Shown here piece by piece: positions 40,692 through 49,707 of a DNA stretch of 64,000 nucleotides. The notes beneath the pieces were generated by a model. That model did no database searches. It saw only the letters and a list, made by a program, of their open reading frames with translations, and was not told the origin of the DNA. Source of the stretch: Gordonia asplenii (GTDB taxonomy: Bacteria; Actinomycetota; Actinomycetes; Mycobacteriales; Mycobacteriaceae); NCBI RefSeq assembly GCF_012933505.1, contig NZ_JABBNB010000024.1, positions 1 through 64,000 on the forward strand, given 5' to 3'. The translations under genes and the position numbers were made by a program. Numbering within the stretch: position 1 is the first letter of the stretch; each line of letters opens with the position of its first letter.

Positions 40692-42383
40692 ATGGCCCAC
40701 ACCGCAGCCTCCCGGTACCTCACCGCTCTCGCCGAGCGCGGCATCGAGTCGCTCTTCGTCAACGCGGGCACCGACTTCGCGCCGATCGTCGAGGCATACG
40801 CCGCCAATCTGGAATCCGGCGGCCCGACGTTGCCGACGCCGATCATCTGCGCCCATGAGAATCTCGCCGGCGGCATGGCGCACGGGGCGGCTCTGCTCAC
40901 CGGCAAACCGCAGGCGCTGATGGTGCACGTCAACGTGGGCACCGCGAACGTCGCGTGCTCGGTCGCGAACGCCTCGCGCGACCGCATCCCGCTGTTGGTC
41001 ACCGCGGGCCGATCGCCGATCATCGAGTCCGGCGCCGTCGGCGACCGCGATCTGCCCATTCACTGGTCGCAGGAGATGTACGACCAGGCGAGCATCGTCC
41101 GCGAATTCGTCAAGTGGGACTACGAACTTCGTGACCCGCGGCAGGTCGACGCCGTCGTCGACCGCGCGCTGAGTATGGCCACCGCGCAGCCGCAGGGTCC
41201 GATCTACCTGTCGCTGCCCCGCGAAGTGCTCGCCGAGTCGGCCGACGAACCGCAACCGCAGCGGCTGGCAACTCCGGTCCCGACGACCATCGAGCCCGAC
41301 CCGGCAGCCGTCGCGCAGATCGCCGATCGCATCGCAGCGGCCCGCTTCCCGGTCATCGTCGCAACCGGCGCCGGCCAGGACCCAGCCGCCGTAGCGCTCC
41401 TCGAAGAGGCCGCGAGCCGATTCGGCATCGGCGTCGCCGACCCGTGGGCGCGCTACCTCAACATCGCCTCCGACCATCCGCGCCGGATCGGCAGCCAGAT
41501 CGCCGAGGTCTTCCGGCATGCCGACGTCGTGGTCTTCCTCGAGTCCGACGTCCCTTGGATCCCCAAACGTGAGGCGCCCGCGCCCGACACCTTTATCGCG
41601 CAGGTCGGCGTCGACCCGCTGTTCTCCGCATATCCGATCCGCTCGCACCGGTCCGATCTGAATGTGAGCGCGACGTCGGCGGCGTTCCTGACCGAGCTGA
41701 TCGCGGCCCTCGACGCCCGCGCCGACGACATCGACCTGTCCCGGTCCGGCGCGATCGAAGCCGTCGCGACGCAGTACCGGGCCGGGGTGGCCGCACTCCG
41801 CGCACAAGAAGCAGCGGTCGACGACGAAACCATCAGCGCCGCAGCGATTTCCGCGGTCCTCGGTGAGCTGCTCGACGACGACGACATCGTCTTCAACGAG
41901 TACGTGTCGTACCCGGATCTGTTGGCCCGCACCAAGCCCGGCACCTACTACTTCCTGCCGGCGTCGGGCGGTCTGGGCTGGGGCCTGCCCGCCGCGCTCG
42001 GCGCGAAATTCGCCGCGCCCGAGCGCACCGTCGTCGCGACGCTGGGCGACGGCGCGTACATGTTCGCCAACCCGGCGGCCTGCCATCACGCCGCGGCCAA
42101 ACACGACCTCCCGGTGCTCACCATCATCGCCAACAACAGCAACTGGGGAGCCGTCGACGGCGCGACCGAGCTGGCTTACCCGGCGGGCGTCGCAGTCGCC
42201 AACGCCGAGCGCCGCTTCTCCGACCTCTCGCCGTCACCCGACCTCGCCGCCTACTGCACCGCGTCGGGCGGTTTCGGCGTGACCGTCCGCAACCGAAGTG
42301 AACTCGCCGATGCCCTCAAGGCCGCGTTGCACGCGGTCCGCGTCGACAAACGTCAAGCGCTCGTCGACGTGCGCACGGCATGA
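40692..42383 (+). CDS. Thiamine diphosphate-dependent enzyme (acetolactate synthase-like)
   Basis: A 563-residue ThDP enzyme. The N-terminal domain has AHENLAGGMAHGAALLTGK with the cofactor-activating Glu56; the central domain resembles the acetolactate synthase family; the C-terminal ThDP motif is TLGDGAYMFANPAACHHAAA with ANNSNW closing it. The family includes carboligases, 2-oxoacid decarboxylases, 2-hydroxyacyl-CoA lyases and the ring-opening cyclohexane-1,2-dione hydrolase, so a C-C cleavage step is likely but not specified. RBS GAGAAGG precedes ATG 40692. It leads an operon with AMP-ligase, aldehyde dehydrogenase, crotonase and thiolase-like genes. Confidence 0.85.
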   Translation: MAHTAASRYLTALAERGIESLFVNAGTDFAPIVEAYAANLESGGPTLPTPIICAHENLAGGMAHGAALLTGKPQALMVHVNVGTANVACSVANASRDRIPLLVTAGRSPIIESGAVGDRDLPIHWSQEMYDQASIVREFVKWDYELRDPRQVDAVVDRALSMATAQPQGPIYLSLPREVLAESADEPQPQRLATPVPTTIEPDPAAVAQIADRIAAARFPVIVATGAGQDPAAVALLEEAASRFGIGVADPWARYLNIASDHPRRIGSQIAEVFRHADVVVFLESDVPWIPKREAPAPDTFIAQVGVDPLFSAYPIRSHRSDLNVSATSAAFLTELIAALDARADDIDLSRSGAIEAVATQYRAGVAALRAQEAAVDDETISAAAISAVLGELLDDDDIVFNEYVSYPDLLARTKPGTYYFLPASGGLGWGLPAALGAKFAAPERTVVATLGDGAYMFANPAACHHAAAKHDLPVLTIIANNSNWGAVDGATELAYPAGVAVANAERRFSDLSPSPDLAAYCTASGGFGVTVRNRSELADALKAALHAVRVDKRQALVDVRTA

Positions 42384-42465
42384 CCACCCAGTCCAGTCGC
42401 AGGTCCGGATTGCGTTCCCCGTCCGGGCCTGCGGCCCCTCACCTGTTCCCACGATCGGAGTTCTG

Positions 42466-44136
42466 ATGAGATACAACCACGCCGCGTTGTTCGCCGGCGT
42501 CGCCGCAGCGACCCCCGACCGCACCGCCATCGTCTTCCGGGACCGCCGACTGAGCTACCGCGACGTCGCCGGACGGGTCAATCGGCTCGCGAATCTTCTT
42601 CTTTCCCAGGGGATTACGATCCATCGATCACGCGATCAGCTGCGGCCGTGGGAAGCGGGACAAGATCTCGTCGCGCTGTACCTGCACAACGGCAACGAAT
42701 ACCTCGAAGGCATGCTCGGCGCCGACGCCGCCCGCGCGGCGTCGTTCAATGTCAACTACCGCTACGTCGAAGCCGAACTCGCCTACCTGCTCGACGACGC
42801 CGCGCCCCGCGCGGTGATCTATCACGCGCGCTTCGCCCCGACGCTGAGTGCGGTCCTCGATTCGCTCGGCCGACGGCCCGATCTGCTGCTGCAGGTCGCC
42901 GACGAGTCCGGCAACGCACTGCTGCCCGGCGCGCTCGACTACGAGCGGGCGCTGGCCGCGTCGAGCCCCGACGTCCCGCCGACGTCGCCCGACGCCGACG
43001 ACCTGTACGTCGTCTACACCGGCGGCACCACCGGAATGCCCAAGGGCGTGCTGTGGACGCAGGCGGAAATCCTGGAGAGTTCGCTGCTCGCCTTCCTGCC
43101 GGCCGGACTGTTCGAGGCCGAAACGCTCGACGACGGACTCGCGCTCATCGCCGCCGCCGAGCCGCGAGTCATGCTGCCGCTGCCACCGTTGATGCACGCG
43201 GCGGCGCAGTGGATCGCGCTCGCGGGTGTGCTGTCGGGTGGGACCGTCGTGTTCCCGGCCGTCGTCGACCGTCTCGACGCCGCGTCGGTGTGGGAGGTCA
43301 TCGACGCCGAGGGCGTGATGTTGATGAACATGGTCGGCAACTCGTTCGCGACACCGCTGCTCGACGAGTTCGAACGCGGCGGCCACAGCGGCGCGACCCT
43401 GCAGATGATGGGTTCCGGCGGCGCGGTGTTGAGTGCCGCGGTGAAGAATCGCCTGCTCGACCTTCTGCCGCATGTCGTGGTCGCCGACGTCGCGGGGTCG
43501 TCGGAGACCGGATCGCAACTGACCAATGTCAGTTCCATTGCAGCGCAGGCGATTTCAGGCATCTTTACCGCGGCGCCGGGCAGCTGCGTCGTCGACGACG
43601 AGCACCGGCGGACCCTGCCGCCGGGCGACCCCGCGACCGGCTGGCTCGGCCGATCCGGAGCCATCCCGCTCGGCTACCTCGGCGACGCCGCGAAGACCGC
43701 CCGTACCTTCCCGATCGTCGACGGCCGTCGCGTCGCGATCCCCGGCGATCGGGCCCGACATCTGCCCGACGGCACCATCGAACTGCTCGGCCGCGACTCG
43801 GTCACCATCAACTCCGGCGGCGAGAAGATCTACGCCGAGGAGGTCGAGGACGCCTTCATCGTGCAGCCCGCCGTCGCCGACGTCGTCGTAGTGGGGCGCC
43901 CGAGTGCGCGGTGGGGCTCCGAAGTGGTGGCCGTCGTCGAGATGACACCCGGCCACGCGTCGACCGACGCGGAACTGATCACCGCGGCCGCCGAGCGGCT
44001 CGCGCGTTACAAACTGCCGAAAAGCATTGTCCGCGTGGACAAACTGCTCCGCAGCCCGGCCGGCAAGGCCGACTACCGCTGGGCCCGTGACATCGCAGCT
44101 CATCAACCGATCGAAGAGAAGGAACTCGTCCGATGA
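42466..44136 (+). CDS. AMP-dependent acyl-CoA synthetase (FadD-like)
   Basis: A 556-residue ANL enzyme. The P-loop VYTGGTTGMPKG is at ~183-194; the adenylate region has ADVAGSSETG and IPGDRARHLPDGTIELLGRDSVTINSGGEKIYAEEVE, and the C-terminal catalytic Lys is in RSPAGKADYRWA. It would activate a carboxylic acid to its CoA ester. ATG 42466 has GGAG six bases upstream; an earlier in-frame start overlaps the ThDP gene. The stop overlaps the aldehyde dehydrogenase start (ATGA). The mycobacterial relatives act on steroid or long-chain acids, but specificity cannot be read here. Confidence 0.88.
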   Translation: MRYNHAALFAGVAAATPDRTAIVFRDRRLSYRDVAGRVNRLANLLLSQGITIHRSRDQLRPWEAGQDLVALYLHNGNEYLEGMLGADAARAASFNVNYRYVEAELAYLLDDAAPRAVIYHARFAPTLSAVLDSLGRRPDLLLQVADESGNALLPGALDYERALAASSPDVPPTSPDADDLYVVYTGGTTGMPKGVLWTQAEILESSLLAFLPAGLFEAETLDDGLALIAAAEPRVMLPLPPLMHAAAQWIALAGVLSGGTVVFPAVVDRLDAASVWEVIDAEGVMLMNMVGNSFATPLLDEFERGGHSGATLQMMGSGGAVLSAAVKNRLLDLLPHVVVADVAGSSETGSQLTNVSSIAAQAISGIFTAAPGSCVVDDEHRRTLPPGDPATGWLGRSGAIPLGYLGDAAKTARTFPIVDGRRVAIPGDRARHLPDGTIELLGRDSVTINSGGEKIYAEEVEDAFIVQPAVADVVVVGRPSARWGSEVVAVVEMTPGHASTDAELITAAAERLARYKLPKSIVRVDKLLRSPAGKADYRWARDIAAHQPIEEKELVR

Positions 44137-45614
44137 CCGTAACCGCCGACATCACCACCGACCTCACGCCGGCCGAACTGCAACGGCTGCTCGACGCCCA
44201 GCGCGCGGCGCAGGCCAACGATCCCATTCCCGACGCCGCCACGCGCCGCGACCGCATCGATCGCCTTGTCGCGGGCGTGCTCGAACACCGAGTGGAACTG
44301 GCCGCGGCTCTCGACGCCGACTTCGGGGGCCGGCCGTCGACGACGTCGATGGAGATCGACATCCTCGGTGCACTGCAATCGATCGCGTTCACCCGCGACC
44401 ACCTGGAGGAGTGGATGGCGCCGACCGAGGTGCCCGCCGGCCTCGACGGACTGATCCCGACCGTCGTCCAGCACCGGCCCAAAGGTGTGGTCGGCGTCAT
44501 CGGCCCGTGGAACTTCCCGGTCGTCCTCGTCTTCGCGCCCGCCGTCGAAGCCCTCGCCGCGGGAAATCGCGTCATGATCAAGTTCTCCGACATGGCGCCG
44601 CGCACCGCCGAAGTGTTCGCCCGCGCCGTCGCGTCCCGGATGAGCCCCGACGAGGTCGTCGTCGTGGGCGGCGGTCTGGCCACCGCGACGGCCTTCAGCG
44701 ACCTGCGATTCGATCACCTCTTCTTCACCGGCTCACCGAAGGTCGGGCGGATCGTGGCGGCCGCCGCCGGCAAGAATCTAGTTCCCGTCACGCTCGAACT
44801 CGGCGGGAAGAACCCCGCAATCGTCGCGCCCGACGCCGACATCGCAGGCGCCGCTCTGCGGATCGCGGGCGGCCGGATGCTCAACAACGGTCAGGTCTGC
44901 CTCTCGCCCGACTACGCCTTCGTACCGGAGGCGAAGAAGCAGGAGTTCATCGACGCCTATCGGCAGGCGATCACCACCTACTTCCCGACGTTCGTCGACA
45001 ACCCCGACGTTGTATCGATCATCGACGACGCGAACTACGGTCGCGTCACCGGACTGATCGACGACGCAAAAGCCAAGGGCGCCACCGAGATCACCGTCGT
45101 GTCCGAGGACGAACGCGACCGGCTACCGGTGTCGGAGAGCCGACGTATTCCGCCGACGCTGCTGGTCGACGTCCCCGCCGACGCGGTCATCCACGGCGAG
45201 GAGATCTTCGGGCCCGTGCTGGTGCTGCACACTTACTCCGACGTGCGCGACGCCATCGACTACGTCGCGGCGGGGGAGCATCCGCTGTCGTCGTACTGGT
45301 TCGGCGGCGACACCCCGGATTTCGAGCGCTTCGTCGTCACGACGTCGTCGGGAGCGGTGTCGCGCAACGACTTCGCCCTGGCGTACAGCAACGACGAGGT
45401 GCCGTTCGGTGGAGCCGGAATGAGCGGCTCGGGGGCCTATCACGGCAAGGCCGGGTTCGACACCTTCTCCAATCACCGGCCGATCGCGCAGAGCGACCTG
45501 CCGGTGGCGCTGGTGCCCAACCTGCTGCCACCGCTCACCGCGGACCGCGCGGCGGGCGTCGAGGCGATGGCGGCAGGCGCCGTCGGCGCGATTCTCGAGC
45601 GCCTGCAGGGGTAG
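44133..45614 (+). CDS. Aldehyde dehydrogenase (class 3/coniferyl-type)
   Basis: A 493-residue aldehyde dehydrogenase of the class 3-like group: VIGPWNFPVVLVFAPAVEALAAGN, FFTGSPKVGRIVAAAAGKNL, active-site Glu222 (LELGGKNPAIVAPDAD) and Cys256 (NNGQVCLSPDYAFV), and the C-terminal NDEVPFGGAGMSGSGAYHGKAGFDTFS typical of coniferyl/fatty aldehyde dehydrogenases. It would oxidise an aldehyde to the acid activated by the ligase encoded just before it. Overlaps that gene by 4 nt; the next gene starts 10 bp downstream. Confidence 0.9.
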   Translation: MTVTADITTDLTPAELQRLLDAQRAAQANDPIPDAATRRDRIDRLVAGVLEHRVELAAALDADFGGRPSTTSMEIDILGALQSIAFTRDHLEEWMAPTEVPAGLDGLIPTVVQHRPKGVVGVIGPWNFPVVLVFAPAVEALAAGNRVMIKFSDMAPRTAEVFARAVASRMSPDEVVVVGGGLATATAFSDLRFDHLFFTGSPKVGRIVAAAAGKNLVPVTLELGGKNPAIVAPDADIAGAALRIAGGRMLNNGQVCLSPDYAFVPEAKKQEFIDAYRQAITTYFPTFVDNPDVVSIIDDANYGRVTGLIDDAKAKGATEITVVSEDERDRLPVSESRRIPPTLLVDVPADAVIHGEEIFGPVLVLHTYSDVRDAIDYVAAGEHPLSSYWFGGDTPDFERFVVTTSSGAVSRNDFALAYSNDEVPFGGAGMSGSGAYHGKAGFDTFSNHRPIAQSDLPVALVPNLLPPLTADRAAGVEAMAAGAVGAILERLQG

Positions 45615-45624
45615 GAGGGCCGCC

Positions 45625-46542
45625 ATGACTGACGTCGACGTGCAGCGGTTCGAGACCATCGTCTACGAGCGACCCGCTGACAAGGTCGCGCGGATCGTGC
45701 TGAACCGGGCCCACGCCCGCAACGCGCAGAGTATCCGGCTGCTGTATGAGCTCAATGACGCGTTCAACGTTGCGGCACAGGATGATTCGGTGAGCGTGAT
45801 CATTCTCGCCGCCGACGGGCCGCACTTCTCGGCAGGCCACGACCTGCGCGACGAGGAGGGGCCGGAGTACTTCGCGGCGCACGATCGCGTCGGAACCTGG
45901 TGCGGCTTCGGGTGTGCGGGCGCACAGTCGCAGATGGCGGTCGAGAAGGAGGTCTACCTCGGCTTCTCCGAGCGGTGGCGCAACCTGCCCAAACCGACCA
46001 TCGCGGCGGTGCAGGGCAAAGTCATCGCCGGCGGTCTGATGCTGGTGTGGCCGTGCGACATCGTCGTCGCGGCCGAGGACGCCCAGTTCCAGGACAACAC
46101 CGTCGCCATGGGCGTCGCCGGTGCGGAATTCTTCAACCACCCCTTCGAAGTCGGGGTCCGCAAGGCCAAGGAGATGCTGTTCACCGCCGATTCGTTGTCC
46201 GCCGTCGAGGCCCGTCAACTCGGCATGGTCAACCACGTCGTCGAGCGAGAAGCCTTGGCGGACTTCACACTTGGTCTGGCATCCCGCATCGCCGAGATGC
46301 CCTTGTTCGCGCTGCGGTTGGCCAAGGAGTCGGTGAACGTCGCCCAGGACAATCAGGGGCGGGCCACCGCGATGCAGACGTCGTTCGCCTACCACCAGCT
46401 GTGCCACAGTCACAACCAGCAGGTGCATGGCATGCTGATCGACCCGTCATTTCTGCGAGCGACGTTCGGCGACAAGGTATCTCGTGACGTCACGGCTCGT
46501 GTGACGACGTCTCAAGTCAGCGCGGCCGGAGCGCAGTCATGA
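45625..46542 (+). CDS. Crotonase-superfamily protein with atypical active site
   Basis: A 305-residue enoyl-CoA hydratase-like protein. The fold markers VARIVLNRAHARNAQS, the oxyanion segment HFSAGHDLRDE and VQGKVIAGGLMLVWPCDIVVAAED are clear. Neither usual catalytic Glu is present: the GGxE position reads GGLML, and the QPE region reads DNTVAMGVAGAEFF. It therefore may catalyse a different CoA-ester reaction than hydration. An internal insert (~75-115) enlarges it compared with ~260-residue hydratases. A shrunken relative is at 50477. The stop overlaps the thiolase-like gene. Confidence 0.82.
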   Translation: MTDVDVQRFETIVYERPADKVARIVLNRAHARNAQSIRLLYELNDAFNVAAQDDSVSVIILAADGPHFSAGHDLRDEEGPEYFAAHDRVGTWCGFGCAGAQSQMAVEKEVYLGFSERWRNLPKPTIAAVQGKVIAGGLMLVWPCDIVVAAEDAQFQDNTVAMGVAGAEFFNHPFEVGVRKAKEMLFTADSLSAVEARQLGMVNHVVEREALADFTLGLASRIAEMPLFALRLAKESVNVAQDNQGRATAMQTSFAYHQLCHSHNQQVHGMLIDPSFLRATFGDKVSRDVTARVTTSQVSAAGAQS

Positions 46543-47558
46543 GCGGGGGTGTGGTGCTGGTCGACGCCGGCCGCTCAGCCGTGGTGCCCGACGGTGCGGA
46601 ATCGACGCAGGCGCCGTCGCAGATCCTGGAAGGCGTCATCGGCGCGCTGCTGGACCGATCCGGGATCCGGCTCGACGACGTCGACGAACTGTTCCTGGCC
46701 GATCCGCGCTTCCTGCCGACGGAATCCGCTGTGGCAGAGGAAGGTTGGCAGTTCGCCCGGCCGCCCTTCGGCCTGCGGACTCGAGTCGACGCCACCAGCG
46801 CAGCGAGTCTGGAACGGGCGATCAACGCCGTCCGCGGCGATCCGGACCTCGTCGTGGTGGTCGCCGCGTGTGACGTGGGTGCCGCCGAGACCGGCTGCGC
46901 CGATGAGCGATGGCTCGGACGGGCCGTCCGGGCCGCGGCCGCTGCTCGGTGGGATGTGTGCGCCGACGACATGCGCGGCTGGATTCAGTCGTCGTATGCG
47001 CGCTCGTCGGAGTGTTCTCGCGCAGGCGATTTCGTGCGGGAGATCGTTTCGACGTCGCCCGGCTATCTGGCCGACCGGTTCCGGTCGAAGGGGACCGTGG
47101 TGGCCCTGCCGGCATGTGGTGCCAGCGCCGTGGTGCTCACCAGCCCACGCCGCGCGGGCGAATTGGGCGTGCGGTATCGGGCCGGACTGCACACGGCGTG
47201 CTGCGCGCCGACGACGACGGGCCCCGGCATCGAACCGCTCGACCCGCAGGCATTCGACGATCTGCTTGCGCCGTGCGGCGTCGACGCGGCGCACCTCGAC
47301 CAGCTCGAAGTGCCCGAATACGACGCCGTGACCCCGCTCGCCTGGATCAAGGCGACCGGCATCAGCAGGTATCTGGTCAATCCGCGCGGCGGCGACCTGG
47401 GATTCGGCAGGCTGCTGCGTTCGGGTCCGCTGCGGTCGCTGGTCAGCATGGTCAACTCGCTGGAGGCGACCGGCGGCCGAGCGGGCGCGCTGCTGGCGAC
47501 CGACGCCTGCCGGACGGTGGCTGTGGTGCTCACCGTCGGCCATCACGAGTTGGTGTGA
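46539..47558 (+). CDS. Degenerate thiolase-like protein
   Basis: A 339-residue protein with remnants of the thiolase fold. The N-terminal VVLVDAGRSAVV, and LRTRVDATSAASLERAINAVRGDPDLVVVVAACDVG correspond to the region that in thiolases carries the nucleophilic Cys, but that position is Ser/Thr here. The C-terminal VNPRGGDLGFGRLLRSGPLRSLVSMVNSLE resembles the N-x-x-GG-x-x-x-GHP loop without the catalytic His, and the final CxG loop reads TDACRTVAV. It is therefore unlikely to be a thiolase; a structural or CoA-binding partner role is possible. It overlaps the crotonase gene by 4 nt, so it is made with it. Confidence 0.6.
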   Translation: MSGGVVLVDAGRSAVVPDGAESTQAPSQILEGVIGALLDRSGIRLDDVDELFLADPRFLPTESAVAEEGWQFARPPFGLRTRVDATSAASLERAINAVRGDPDLVVVVAACDVGAAETGCADERWLGRAVRAAAAARWDVCADDMRGWIQSSYARSSECSRAGDFVREIVSTSPGYLADRFRSKGTVVALPACGASAVVLTSPRRAGELGVRYRAGLHTACCAPTTTGPGIEPLDPQAFDDLLAPCGVDAAHLDQLEVPEYDAVTPLAWIKATGISRYLVNPRGGDLGFGRLLRSGPLRSLVSMVNSLEATGGRAGALLATDACRTVAVVLTVGHHELV

Positions 47559-47633
47559 CGCGAGACCTCACCCCAAACAACATCCAAAATCGCTGTAGTC
47601 CAACAAGATCCACGAACCTAACAGGAGTAGTCA

Positions 47634-48626
47634 ATGTCGAAGTCGTTCAAGGCTTTCGTCCTCAACAAGACCGACGGTCAATTCACCGCGGGTGTCCAGA
47701 GCCTCACGTTCGACGACCTTCCCGCCGGGGACGTCACGGTGCGCGTCGAGTATTCGAGCATCAATTACAAAGACGGGCTGGCGTGCCTGCCGGAGAGCCC
47801 GGTCGTCGCGTCGTATCCGATGGTGCCGGGCATCGACCTCGCCGGCGTCGTCGCCGAGTCGAACGATCCGCGATTCGAGGTCGGTCAGGAAGTGATCGCG
47901 ATCGGCCGGGATCTCGGCATCGCCCATTTCGGCGGCTACGCCGAGTACACCAGGCTGCCCGCGGCGTGGCTCGAACCGTTGCCCGCGGGCCTGACCTTGA
48001 AGCAGGCGATGATGCTTGGGACGGCCGGTTTCACCGCGGGGCTGTCGATCCAGCGACTCGAGGAAAACGGCCTGGTACCCGGCGACGGCCGGGTCCTCGT
48101 CACCGGTGCCACCGGCGGCGTCGGCAGCACCGCGGTGAACATGCTCGCGGGCCTGGGCTACGACGTGTCGGCCAGCACCGGCAAGGCCGACGAGCACGAC
48201 TACCTACGGTCGTTGGGCGCCACCGAAATCCTCGGGCGCGACGAGGTGTCCGCGGCGACCGGTGCACCACTGGAAGGCGAGCGATGGGCGGCCGGCATCG
48301 ACCCGGTAGGCGGCGACACGCTCGCCTACCTCCTGCGCACCACCCGCTACCGCGGCTCGGTCGCGAACTGCGGGCTCACCGGTGGGCCCGCGCTGACCAC
48401 GACGGTGCTGCCGTTCATCCTGCGCGGGGTGAACCTGCTCGGCATCGATTCGGTTCAGTGCCCACCGGATGTGCGGGCTCGGGTATGGCAGCGATTGGCC
48501 TCGGACCTCAAGCCCGCGGGGCTCGCGGACGCCATCGCCACCGAGGTCACCCTCGACGAGATCCCGGCGACCGCCGGAAGCATCCTGGCCGGAGCGGTGC
48601 GGGGCCGGACACTCGTGAGCCTGTAG
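47634..48626 (+). CDS. MDR-family quinone/acrylyl-CoA reductase (YhdH/AcuI-like)
   Basis: A 330-residue zinc-free medium-chain reductase. YSSINYKDGLACLPESPVVASYPMVPGIDLAG is the YhdH/AcuI-type start, GTAGFTAGLSIQRLEENGLVP and VLVTGATGGVGSTAVNML the NADPH-binding part, and SVANCGLTGGPALTTTVLPFILRGVNLLGIDSVQCP the family C-terminus. AcuI-type enzymes reduce acrylyl-CoA or other short enoyl-CoAs. A good AGGAG precedes ATG 47634. It is 75 bp from the preceding stop and is followed by a strong bidirectional terminator, so it ends the rightward run. Confidence 0.87.
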   Translation: MSKSFKAFVLNKTDGQFTAGVQSLTFDDLPAGDVTVRVEYSSINYKDGLACLPESPVVASYPMVPGIDLAGVVAESNDPRFEVGQEVIAIGRDLGIAHFGGYAEYTRLPAAWLEPLPAGLTLKQAMMLGTAGFTAGLSIQRLEENGLVPGDGRVLVTGATGGVGSTAVNMLAGLGYDVSASTGKADEHDYLRSLGATEILGRDEVSAATGAPLEGERWAAGIDPVGGDTLAYLLRTTRYRGSVANCGLTGGPALTTTVLPFILRGVNLLGIDSVQCPPDVRARVWQRLASDLKPAGLADAIATEVTLDEIPATAGSILAGAVRGRTLVSL

Positions 48627-48638
48627 CCCGTACTGTAC

Positions 48639-48686
48639 GACGCCGGGGCGTCGCCTGCGCAGATGCGCGAGCGACGCCCCGGCGTC
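48639..48686. terminator. Perfect 16-bp hairpin between convergent genes
   Basis: GACGCCGGGGCGTCGC (48639-48654) pairs perfectly with 48671-48686 around a 16-nt loop. It lies between the stop of the MDR gene at 48626 and the stop of the leftward TetR gene at 48696 and can terminate both. Confidence 0.88.
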
Positions 48687-48695
48687 ATGTGCAGG

Positions 48696-49301
48696 TCAGC
48701 TCTGCACGAGAGCCGCGGTGATGAGCGCGGTGGCGGCGCGGCCCGCGATGTGCAGCGGATCCGGCGACCGCGACGTGCGGGAGAGGAGTACCGCACCTTC
48801 CATGAGGCACAGGCACTGCACGGCGAGGTCGTGTGCGAGGCCTGGCGCGATACCGCCTTCGACGTAGCGCGTCTCGAGAACGTCGAGCCAGGAGTCGAAC
48901 GCCGCGGCGGCCGCTTGCCGAAGTGGCTCGTGCGTGCTCGACGCTTCGAGCGCCGTCGTTGCAACCGGGCAGGTATGCGTGTAGTCGGAGCTGACCATGA
49001 TCTCCGCGGCGTGCTCGAACGACGTTCGGGTGGCTTCGACCGGATCGGATCCCGGCGGGTGGAATACCTCGATCTGGGCGCGATATTCGGCTGCGCCGTA
49101 GGTGAGTGCGGCGGCACCGAGCTCGACCTTGCCGCCGGGGAAGAAGTGATACAGCGATCCGTACGGGGCTTCGGCGTCGGCGAGCACTGTCTTGATGCCG
49201 GTACCGCCGTAACCCTGTCGGCTGAACAGTGCGGCTGCGGATTCGATCAGCCGGGTGCGGGTCTGGCGCCGGTCTTCGGGTGCTTCGGCTGCAGTTGTCA
49301 T
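48696..49301 (-). CDS. TetR-family repressor (LmrA/YxaF-like), probable cluster regulator
   Basis: A 201-residue TetR protein. The HTH spans ~13-60: TRLIESAAALFSRQGYGGTG, IKTVLADAEAPYGSLYHFFP. The ligand domain carries CPVATTALEASS and a Cys-containing LAVQCLCLMEGAVLL, as in LmrA/YxaF-type regulators. It is divergent from the NIPSNAP gene, with two TAGAT-type palindromes in the 62-bp gap. The same palindrome occurs at the three other divergent promoters of the 28-51 kb cluster, so this protein is the most likely repressor of the whole regulon. The ligand, possibly an acyl-CoA intermediate, is unknown. Confidence 0.85.
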   Translation of the reverse strand: MTTAAEAPEDRRQTRTRLIESAAALFSRQGYGGTGIKTVLADAEAPYGSLYHFFPGGKVELGAAALTYGAAEYRAQIEVFHPPGSDPVEATRTSFEHAAEIMVSSDYTHTCPVATTALEASSTHEPLRQAAAAAFDSWLDVLETRYVEGGIAPGLAHDLAVQCLCLMEGAVLLSRTSRSPDPLHIAGRAATALITAALVQS

Positions 49302-49317
49302 GCCTCGACTATACGCT

Positions 49318-49363
49318 CTAGATCGATCTGTTCAATTCCAGATCGACTTGATAGATTGATCTA
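49318..49363. promoter_or_regulatory. Two TAGAT-type palindromes at the TetR/NIPSNAP divergent promoter
   Basis: CTAGATCGATCTG (49318-49330) is the inverse of the site at 29241. A second site, TTGATAGATTGATCTA (49348-49363), ends exactly one base before the NIPSNAP ATG at 49364, leaving no space for a ribosome binding site. Occupancy would block both genes, and the rightward mRNA is probably leaderless. Confidence 0.7.
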
Positions 49364-49702
49364 ATGACAACTAACACACGCACCTTCGAACTCCGCACCT
49401 ATGTCGCCATGCCTGGCAAGGTCGACGCCCTCGTCCAGCGCTTTCGCGACCACGCCGTCGGGCTGTTCGAGAAGCACGGGATGACCAGCATCGGATACTG
49501 GGTCGAATCCGACGACGACGGGAATCCCACCGACAACCTCGTCTACATCGTCGCCCACGACAGCAAAGACGCCGCCAAGGCGTCGTGGGCCGCGTTCTGG
49601 GCCGACCCGGAGTGGGCCGAACTGCAGGCGACCGGTGAGCGAGTCACGGCGAGCGCCAATGCCGTCTTCCTCGATCCGACCAGCTTCTCGCCGATCAGCT
49701 GA
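49364..49702 (+). CDS. NIPSNAP-family protein
   Basis: A 112-residue NIPSNAP domain protein: RTFELRTYVAMPGKVDALVQRFRDHAVGLFEKHGMTSIGYW, then NLVYIVAHDSKDAAKASWAAFWADPEWAEL. This dimeric alpha/beta-barrel fold is common in catabolic operons, usually with no assigned reaction. The start codon directly abuts the operator with no Shine-Dalgarno, so leaderless translation is likely. It is first gene of an operon with an SDR and a reduced crotonase (gaps of 5 and 1 bp). Confidence 0.85.
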   Translation: MTTNTRTFELRTYVAMPGKVDALVQRFRDHAVGLFEKHGMTSIGYWVESDDDGNPTDNLVYIVAHDSKDAAKASWAAFWADPEWAELQATGERVTASANAVFLDPTSFSPIS

Positions 49703-49707
49703 TCGAG

